Shown: positions 55,996 to 64,000 of the stretch, piece by piece
How the letters are laid out: every line of letters starts with the position of its first letter
Numbering within the stretch: the first letter of the stretch is position 1
Source of the DNA: Hemileia vastatrix
Taxonomy: Eukaryota > Basidiomycota > Pucciniomycetes > Pucciniales > Zaghouaniaceae
Length of the DNA: 64,000 nucleotides
NCBI GenBank assembly: GCA_030280995.1
Contig: JASXTE010000002.1
Location: forward strand, 20,534,683-20,598,682
Reading direction: 5' to 3'
Program-made: the position numbers and the translations under genes
The notes under the pieces: model-generated
The model's database searches: none
What the model was told of the DNA's origin: nothing
The model's input: the letters and a program-made list of their open reading frames with translations, nothing else

Positions 55996-56637
55996 AGTTC
56001 AGGTTAAATACAACTATTACTGACAAAGGTGCTTCTTCTGGCCATGATGAGGAACTACATTTTATTGATTATGATGAAGCTTCTTCTGTAAGTTCTCCTT
56101 TGACTACAAAACTCGCTTAAATTAATCAATTACTGGACCAATCATGATGTGGAGATGCAAGAGATAGAGATATTAGTGGAGACAACTGCACAGGAACAAA
56201 AGCCTTCTATAAACCCCCCAGAAGAGCTTCCAAAAGGCTTCAAAATAAAAAAGGATGCCCTTGAATCAACAAATCAGCAATCTCTCCACTCATATCAAGG
56301 ATTTGAGTTCAGAAAATCTCAGGTTGAGGTCAAGAACAGACTCTCTAGAAGACAAGGTAAGAAAAATAGAATCCTTTCTTCAAGAGAAAAAGAAACCTCC
56401 CCATCCACCAAAAGCCCTTCCACAATTGGCTCCCCAGCAACAAGAAAAGGTGGAAGTCTTAAAGTGGAAGTGGGATTGGCTGAACACCCAGTGGGATTAT
56501 CTGTCCCAAAAACAACAACAACAAGTACCTCAGGCAGGTCCTTCAAGAATCAATTTGTTCAACCCCACACCTCCTCACCCCTATCAAGGAGGAAGAAAGA
56601 GGAAAAATAATCACATTCAATTTTTTCCCAAGCTATA
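55996..56637 (+). pseudogene. Element D ORF1: coiled-coil Gag
   Basis: The frame from the acceptor-like site encodes an acidic lead, then, past two stop codons not present in C (about 56118 and 56146), the coiled coil (LNQQISNLSTHIKDL, SLEDKVRKIESFLQE), WKWDW at about 56464, a glutamine-rich stretch and the HPYQGGRKRKNN tail. It ends at TAA 56635-56637. An overlapping frame (56149-56610) is also open. ORF2 continues in the -1 frame after that frame's own stop, as in B. The two stops make this copy defective. Confidence 0.65.
56611..56637 (+). promoter_or_regulatory. 27-nt ORF1/ORF2 overlap with T6 run
   Basis: Between the -1 frame stop (56608-56610) and the ORF1 stop (56635-56637) lies CAATTTTTTCCC. 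The T run could act as a -1 slippage site. Element C has five T at this place, which changes the frame relation. Confidence 0.35.
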
Positions 56638-58560
56638 ATAAGTCCCTCTATTGAATATCAAGTAAAATTTCTTGTTGCTGATTCAGTTCCATCAGATATT
56701 TCTGGAAGAGGAGATGAGAATGTGACACCAGTAGAGGCTGGGAGTAGTAGAAAAATTGCTCAATAATCTAATGTGTCTAATCCTATAGTTTTGATTGCTA
56801 CTTCAATGATAAATCCTGATATGTCTATTATTGATGATACACTTGAACCTGAGTTTTATGAGAATATGGAAAGTTATTCTGTTTCCCTATTGAGAAGTAC
56901 TCCAGATGTAGCTAACATTAATGATGAATATTTGAGGGATATTATTTCTAAATAAAATCATATAATGAACAAAATGCAATTAATTCAGAAATTTAATAGT
57001 TTGTTAACTAAACAGGGTTATCAAGAATTAAGGAGTGAATTAAAGAGAGTTTCTGATGATTTTTTTCATTACAAAGTAACTCATGAAAAGAAAGTTGCTT
57101 TAAGGCAAAATATGAAGAATTATTTGTCTAAATTAAAAGATACTGTGTCCATCTGTTTCCAGGAGCTATAAGGATATAAGTTGAACTTAAAAAGATTGAG
57201 TGATCATTATTCATCTTTACAAAATAAGAACCAGTTATCTTTTTCAACCATCAATGAGAGTTTATCTAGTATTCCAACAGTTTAGACTAGGCTAACAACC
57301 ATTGAAGAGAAATTAAAATCATTGTTACATGATAATAAGTTTTCTGACGTATCTTTGAAAGAAAATGTGGTGCAGGATACCCCAATTTTACCTGTTCCTA
57401 GTTCATGCAAATTAAAATTAGTTCAAGAAATACCTGTTGATATCACTGAGTTTTTATCAAAAATTGATGATGTACCTGTATCATCCACAGATGAATTAAA
57501 AAATGAAATTACTTCCCAATTGGAGAAGTTACAGCTCCTTCTCACTCAGAAACAATCATGTAATAAAGAGACTACTCCAAATCAAAAAATTGGCCAAAAC
57601 TTGACTAGTATCCAAAGTTTGATGGTGTCTCTTCCTCTGATTGGCAGAAGTTCATTTGCAGGATTTATAACGTAAAAAATTCTTAAAAACTCCCAGATGA
57701 GGAAATTGTGTCAAAATTAATTTCTTTATTTAACAATGTGGCCCTAATGTGGTATGAATCTGTTCTCTTGGATATAAATGACTACTCATGGGAAGATTGG
57801 AAAAGATTAATTAGAGCACAATTTTGTGGTTCTAAGTTTAGGATAGCCCAACAAAGGCAGTATGAAAAAACTATATATAGATCTTCTACTGAAAAACTTA
57901 TTGAGTTCCTGATGAAACTTGTGGAAATCTTGAGGGAAATAGACCCAAATATGGAGTTTGAATTATGGATGGACAGGATCCTCTATAAATTACCTATGTC
58001 TTTGAGAGACTTGATAGTTTCTAGGACTGAGTTCCCAAGAGAACCCTCTTCTTTAATTAATACTTGTAATCAGATCCTTCAAAACAACAAGTATGATTCT
58101 AGAAAATTTATTCCTAGAAATCCGTTGTAGAAACCCTCCAATTACCAACAGAAACCTCTGGAAAAGGTTTATAAATCTTCTGCCCCTGTTGCACCCAAAA
58201 ATTATGCAACAAACACTTACTTCAAATGCAGCAAGCCTTGGAAGAAAGGCCATGTTTGTGACAAGAAGATAAATCTTGTTGAGCAGACAGAGGAACATGC
58301 TGATGACACAATAGCACTGGATGATACTTCAAGTGATTGTGCCAACAATATTTCATATGAATCTCATCAGGAAATTTTGATTCTCGAAGTGGATATTAAT
58401 TAATTTAATAATATTAATATTGAGAATAATGATTTATCTACAGTAGAGGATGCTGATATCATAAAAAACCTAGAGGACAGTTCAATTATTATTGCCCCTC
58501 TGAGGCACCAGTCTTGATCAATGGAAACAACATTGAGGTTGTCTTAGATTCTTGAGCTGG
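56638..58560 (+). pseudogene. Element D ORF2: N-terminal region, capsid and zinc knuckle
   Basis: Open pieces at 56773-56955, 56965-57171, 57322-57675 and 57708-58130 encode the helical N-terminal region and the capsid (WYESVLL, SWEDWKRLI, REPSSLINTCNQIL). The zinc knuckle at about 58220-58260 reads C..S/K-P-W-K-K-G-H-x-C with a TAC in place of one codon before it. Stops at 56764, 56953, 57169 and 58128 and a shift near 57675 break it. It is collinear with C and A. Confidence 0.78.
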
Positions 58561-60116
58561 AGGAAGTTTTGTATCTAAAAAGGCACTTTATTCAGTGGAT
58601 CAAGATTATAAATCAAAACTTATGCATATCATTTCTGAGAATTGGACAGGTTGTGGCTCTGTTTTGTCCCCCATCGGTAAATACAAAGCGACATTATTTT
58701 TCAAATATAACCATGGTTTTTTTAGAGCTATATGTTATTTTTTTGTCATGAAGAATGATAACTTAATAAGTTTTTTCATTGTAGGAAATGATATTTTAAC
58801 CAAGTATGGCATAAAATTGGATCCCTTAAACCAATTCTTCACAATGGGGATGAATGGGAAGAGAAAGTTTAAGATCTCCTCCCCCAAGAGATTATTAACA
58901 CCAGGATTGAACACATGTCATTCTGTAGCTCAATATAAAGGAAGATCTACAAAAGAAAAGCCTGCCCTTGTGTATGAAATCGACAATGCTTCTTTTGGAG
59001 AACAACTTTCTGGTGAGGATAAAGATTACATCATTAAATTGATAAAATCTTTTCATATGGCCTTTGCTCATGGGACACATGAATTAGGCTTGGTAAAGGA
59101 AGAAATGATTCTTTCATTATCTTTCCCATTAACTGAAATACTACCTAGTTTAAAGAAGAATCCTTATCCTGCTTCTCCCACAAAGAGAGAATATATTGAA
59201 GACAATATCTCTACATCTTTTAAAAATGAATATTATTAAAAAGGTAGTAGAAACACCTAAATATTGTGTTATCTCACTTGTCCTAATTTCTTATGAGAAA
59301 CATAAAGCCAGGTTATGTGGTGATTATAGAAAATTGAATACATATACTCTTGATGATATCTATCCTTTACCTAGAATTAGCTCTATACATGCTACCTTAA
59401 AAGGTGCTAAATATATCAGCTGTTTGGATAGTAACAAGGGATATCATCAGGTACCTGTTGAGAAGAAATATCAGAATTTTCTGATGATTGCTACTCATAT
59501 GGGTATTTATAAGTATGTTAGGATTCCATTTGGACCTAAAAATGCCCCTTCAGTTTTTCAAAAAGTTATGGATAACACATTCCATCAAGAAATAATTGAA
59601 GGATGGCTGATGGTTTATATTTATGATATAATAATATTCTCAAAAACATTTGAAGACCATATTAACCACCTGTTTAAAGTGTTCCATAAAATGGATGAGA
59701 TGAAGATGACACTTGCTTTGAAGAAATGCAAATTTGGGTTTAATTCATAAAAAGTGCCTGATCATGTTGTCTCAGGTTTACAGATATGTGTTGACCAAAA
59801 CAATGTGGCAGCCATACAACAGGTGAAAGCTCCTACCACAGTTAGAGAGCTCCAGAGTTTTTTGGGAATGTGTGGATACTATATACATTACATTAAAATG
59901 AACCAAGTAATAGCATTACCCCTTACCCAATTTACTAGGAAAGATGTTGCTTTTGTCTGGAATAGTGAAAGAAACAAAGCGTTTGACACTATGAAACATT
60001 GTTTTATGTCAGCACCATTTCATGCTTTACCTGACTTTAATCAATCATTTGTTTTATACACTGATTCCAGTTTTATTAGTCTTGGAGCTGCCCTCCATTA
60101 GAAACAAGTGATGAAT
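58561..60116 (+). pseudogene. Element D protease, RT and start of RNase H
   Basis: The protease loop is destroyed: a TGA follows the aspartate and serine (LDS, then stop, then AGGS) at about 58550-58566. Segment 58595-59239 covers the rest of protease and the linker. RT at 59196-59750 has the catalytic box as Y-I-Y-D, losing an aspartate, and a stop at 59748-59750. RNase H begins at about 60054 (LYTDSSFIS). The sequence is cut at 60116 by insertion of element E; the remainder presumably lies beyond the window. Confidence 0.85.
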
Positions 60117-61617
60117 TTTCAGCCTGTATATCTCCAGGACTGAGTAAAAAGTGATTCTAAGTTATGTTAAACACATGAACTATACATGGGAATAATAAAT
60201 AAGAGTACACAAATAGTATACATAAGTAAAATTATGATAATACACAAAAAATGCCATTATAACACCTTATATACATGCATATATCCACCTTTTATAGGTC
60301 TTATGTACTTAATATTAAGTTGGAATATGTTAGGGTAATCTTAAGAACCTTAAGTATAAGGCTACATAATTTTTAAGTACACTTAAAGCTGTTATATTCA
60401 TTGTTTTATGCAAAAAACAAGAAATGCGCTTTATTTCACTTAAAAGTTGACTATGTGCGCTATAAAATTGAGAATATCAAAATTGCGCTTTGACAGATCA
60501 ATTGGGTTCATTTAGAACTATTGATTTGGCTATTTAAATGCATAAAAATAACACTTTTCAAATTTGGTGTTTTTTATGCCAGAAATGGCTTCTGTGTACT
60601 GGCCACATACTGCCTGCTTTTTTCCCGTGTGAATAGCTTCATTTTTAGCAAAGTTAGCTTTTTCACACTATAATTACCCCACATTCTACGCCCACTGTGG
60701 GGAAACACACTAAAATAGGCGACAGGCGCTTATTTAGTGTCCTAGCTTAATTAATAATGCATTGACCTTGTTTATATGCACTAATTTCATTAATAACCTC
60801 ACTCTTGGCACTTTATTTCATCACCACGCTTAAATTTGCCTAATTTTAGTCAAGGATTTACCCGTGCAAGCGCCTGCCAAGAACTGCATGTAGTTACCCC
60901 ACATCTCACGCTCTTTTTTAAGTTTTTGGGTGGTTTCTCAGTCAATTTTGGTTATTTTTGAATGGGAATTTCATGTAGTATAATGTCAGGATTAGCCCCA
61001 TTATTTCTACAGTAAATCCCCCTTATTATTAAGCTATTATTAACCTTAAAAAGTCTCCTTTAGTCTTTAATATTGTTTTTTTATATGCATATACTCTCTT
61101 TTTGTCTTTTTCTTTAATTTTGATGGATTTTCCTTATTATTACAGTATTTTGGCGGTTGTTACTTGTTTAATTATGTCATGGGTCACTGGGGATGTTGAT
61201 GGGAAGGTCTATTAGTTATTTTGAGGCGTCATTAACTGTGTATTGGATGGTATATCAAGGGATTTATTGGGGAACTCAGTGTGTATAAAAGGAGGAGGCT
61301 TTTGGGTCTTGTTTCTACATTCTTTATCATTACAATTTAACCAATATAACCAAATCAATTACAATACATATCAATTAGTACTTTTATAAGACTTTTGAAT
61401 AGTATCTGAATTTATATAATCTATTTTTCTACCAACTATAAAGATTGTAAGCCATATATAAGAATAGTGAGAATTATATTACTGAGACCTTTATATTTGA
61501 TTATATTTTACAACTTAGTTGATTAAAACTACAGTATTCATATAGGACCATTAAAATCTTCTAGACAACTGACCATTCAAGCTAGTTCACGTCCTTGTAC
61601 TTGACCTTAGCATGACA
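60117..61617 (+). repeat. Element E 5' LTR (1501 bp)
   Basis: TTTCAGCC...TTAGCATGACA, the same length as both B LTRs and the same family. TATA box at 61284-61291. Inserted in element D RNase H after GTGATGAAT; the presumed 5-bp target duplicate is TGAAT at 60112-60116, and its partner is outside the window. Confidence 0.93.
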
Positions 61618-62203
61618 ATTGGGGGCCTTTCCTCAAGAATTCTGTTATAATCCAGTAAGTGAAATTTTCAAAGAAGGTAAACGTAAATAATATCCCTATA
61701 GAAATATTTGGATAATTACAACAGGTTGGGGTCACTTATATAGTGATTTCAGAAAAAGAAGCCCTGTTATATAATAAAATTGTGATATTGAATCATCAAT
61801 TTTACCACTAATTTAACATATAATTGTTCATAGAGGGAGTCTGTCAATAGACCAATTAAATTTGTGATCTTTGCAGATAATAACCAATTAAACTGATTAA
61901 TTGTTTTCTTTTTACAGGACTCTTAATCCCTTTTTATTGGTTTGTAAAATTCATTTAATATTTGGAAAGAATCTTATTAACAAATTTTCTTTTTTAAATA
62001 TAAATACACGGCTACATATTGTAGACCAGTTAAATCAAGTGACCACATAAAAGCATATTTGACTTTTGGCACTTAAAGATTCACTTAATACCAATAAGTA
62101 AGCAATAAAATTGTCTTCAGTGGTATTAATAAATACTGATTAAACTCCTTTTTGAAGTTTTTCAAATCTAAAACTTTCAATTCTCTAAAAATTCCACATA
62201 AAA
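61618..62203 (+). other. Element E leader with primer-binding-site candidate
   Basis: TGGGGGCCTTTCC at 61620-61632 matches the B site except one base. GTAAGTGAA (about 61656) and TTTTTACAG (about 61917) repeat the possible leader intron seen in B. Confidence 0.5.
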
Positions 62204-64000
62204 ATGTGTGACAACAATGACATTGTAAGTAATAAGGCAAAACCTTATAACTTAAGAACTAGAGCTGAAAGACCTGTTACAGGACATCCAAATGGAGGGT
62301 CAAGAATCACCAGTAACAATAAACAACACCCCACCAATGTCCATGGAGGAAAAGGAAAATCTCTTAAAACAAATGTCAATAAAGAAGTCCAAAAACACGT
62401 TACAAGAGCAAATTCACTCCCTCTCAACCCTACTGAATACACTAACAATAAGTGTAAACAATATGTTAGACCAGATCAACAATCTGGAGAAAAGGGCGGC
62501 ACAGGGCTTTATAGAAGTCAACCAGGCTCTAGTGGATATAAGGTCTCATCAACAACCAGTGGCACCAAATACCACAGCAACACCTCCAGTCCCAGAAGAG
62601 GACCAAAAGATAACTTTAAGCAAATGGAAGTGGGATTGGTATGCCCAAAACTACAACAGTCCTCCTCAACAGGGATCCAGCAGTCACCCTTACAGGGGAA
62701 AGCCAAGGAGAGGCAGGGGTAGAGAGTTATTGGATATAATTGATAAGGATTTAAAAAATTATTCATTTGAAAATAACATGTTAGACTTGTCATTAAATGA
62801 GGACAATGTACATAGTTTTATTGGCCACCAGGAAAATACTATTAATATAAAAATGGAATCAAATGAATTAAAAATTGAACCTGATGATGAATCTTCTGAA
62901 TTGGAAACAGACAAAATTGAATATTTTCTAAAAGAAAATCCAATGGAATAAAAAATAATTAGTAAATTATTATTAAGAATTGAAAAATTGGAAGAATTCT
63001 CTAGAGAGTCCAACAATAATACGGAAAGTGTATTATTAAAAATCACACAATCATTGAGTACAACAGACAATAAGTTAAAAGTTATTGAGAATTCAAATAA
63101 TGAATTGATCAATGAAAACAAAAGATTAAATTCTGAGATTAAAAATTTAGAAATTAAATTAGAACATTCTCAGAATATTATGGCCACCATAGAGGGACGT
63201 GTAAAATTGTCTGTTTCAAATGTAAATGATACCTTAACTCATGTACCTGTGTTAAAAGATAGGTTACAAAGAGTAGAAATTGAAGTAGCTAACATTTTGA
63301 AAAATACTTAAGCAATAAAGGATAATACCTCTTATGTAGGAAGAATACCAGTTTTTATGAAACACTCTGATGATAAACCAATGATGGAACATGAACATAG
63401 TGTCATGGGCTCTGAGAATATAAAATCAGTAAAAGATGAAATCAATGATCATCTTTCTAAAGTGAGTGAATTACTCAATATTCCTCAGGTTAGGGAAGCA
63501 AAAACTAGCCAAAAGAACTGGCCTAAGTTAGATCAGTACCCTTCTTTTGACGGGGATTCAAAATCTGATTGGCAACAATTCATACAAAGAATTGATAACT
63601 TAAAATTTTCATACAAATTACCTGATGAAGAAATTACTTCAAAGTTAATATCTTTATTTACAGATGTTGCCTTATTATGGTTTGAATCTGTATTGAGTGA
63701 GGGAATTAATTACTCCTGGAATGAATGGAAGGCACTAATTGAAAGGCAATTTGGTGGCCCAAAATTTAGAATCACTCAACAAAGACTGTATGAAAGGGCC
63801 AGATATAATCCAAATGCCAGAGATAAACCCATGGTCTTCTTAATGAATTTAATAAAAATCATGAAAGCTATGGATCCAAAAATGGATTATGAAGAGTGGA
63901 AAGAAAAAATAATATACAAGTTGCCTATATCAGTTAGAGACATTATTGTAGCTAGAACTGAAACTGTCAGAGACACCTCTGGATTCATTAATATATGCAA
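62204..64000 (+). pseudogene. Element E Gag (ORF1 fused to ORF2), truncated by window end
   Basis: The start ATG 62204, the predicted 58-nt intron 62225-62282 and the coiled-coil frame (ATG 62292) are as in B. Here 89 bases present in B (16111-16199) are missing, exactly after the GGGG of the putative frameshift heptamer. ORF1 therefore runs directly into the ORF2 frame (GRG then RELLDIID). The frame then meets TAA at 62949-62951 and 63308-63310, both transversions relative to B, and is otherwise open through the capsid. Capsid blocks (WPKLDQYPSFDGD, YSWNEWKAL) are nearly identical to B at 22500-23000. Confidence 0.8.

Noticed and set aside
56149..56610. 153-codon frame overlapping element D ORF1 as a separate protein
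   Set aside because: No recognisable features. The coiled-coil frame is open in C and shares signatures with B, so this looks like the overlapping shadow frame.

Overview
This is an AT-rich stretch of eukaryotic genome built almost entirely from transposable elements. I see no bacterial signals, no rRNA, no convincing tRNA and no intact host gene. Short introns (58-75 nt, GTAAGT-like donors, CTAAC/CTGAT-like branch sites), Ty3-type retrotransposons and a TET/JBP-like 2-oxoglutarate dioxygenase gene inside a DNA transposon point to a fungus. My best guess is a basidiomycete, possibly a rust (Pucciniales); that is an inference.

Layout. 1-5180: 3' part of a decayed Ty3-type element (A) and its 3' LTR. 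5181-13506: a T-rich tract, small MITEs, a heavily decayed SNF2/Rad5-like helicase pseudogene (8600-11080) and unassigned sequence. 13507-28651: full-length Ty3-type element B with two 1501-bp LTRs and an AAAAT target duplication, itself interrupted by DNA transposon copy 1 (16328-21822). 28652-30020: unassigned remnants. 30021-39402: Ty3-type element C on the minus strand, related to A and D, with a foreign 811-bp solo LTR in its gag. 39403-44640: gag-like remnants on the plus strand, an array of iterated near-palindromes and about 1.8 kb of two hexanucleotide microsatellites. 44641-50134: DNA transposon copy 2, inverted relative to copy 1. 50135-53988: LTR-like repeats, a second lineage of Ty3-type pol (F, minus strand) and a fragment of an unrecognised spliced gene. 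53989-60116: element D, 5' LTR to RNase H, carrying a MITE in its LTR. 60117-64000: element E (same family as B), inserted into D and cut by the window end.

The most interesting object is the 5.5-kb PIF/Harbinger-like transposon. Two nearly identical copies share GGGGGTATCAATGTT termini flanked by TAATA. Each carries a transposase truncated just after its first catalytic aspartate, a TET/JBP-like dioxygenase domain, and an intact three-exon Myb/SANT-like gene whose C-terminus is an 18-residue repeat coiled coil. Many differences between the copies are CpG transitions, as expected from deamination of methylated cytosine.

The B/E retrotransposons also show unusual expression signals: a 58-nt intron just inside the gag start whose removal switches frame, and an in-phase GGGAAAT heptamer just before the end of the first ORF, which E has bypassed by an 89-bp deletion. 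The B 5' and 3' LTRs differ at about 20 of 1501 positions, so that insertion is fairly young. The nesting order is clear: E entered D, the DNA transposon entered B, and a solo LTR lies in C.
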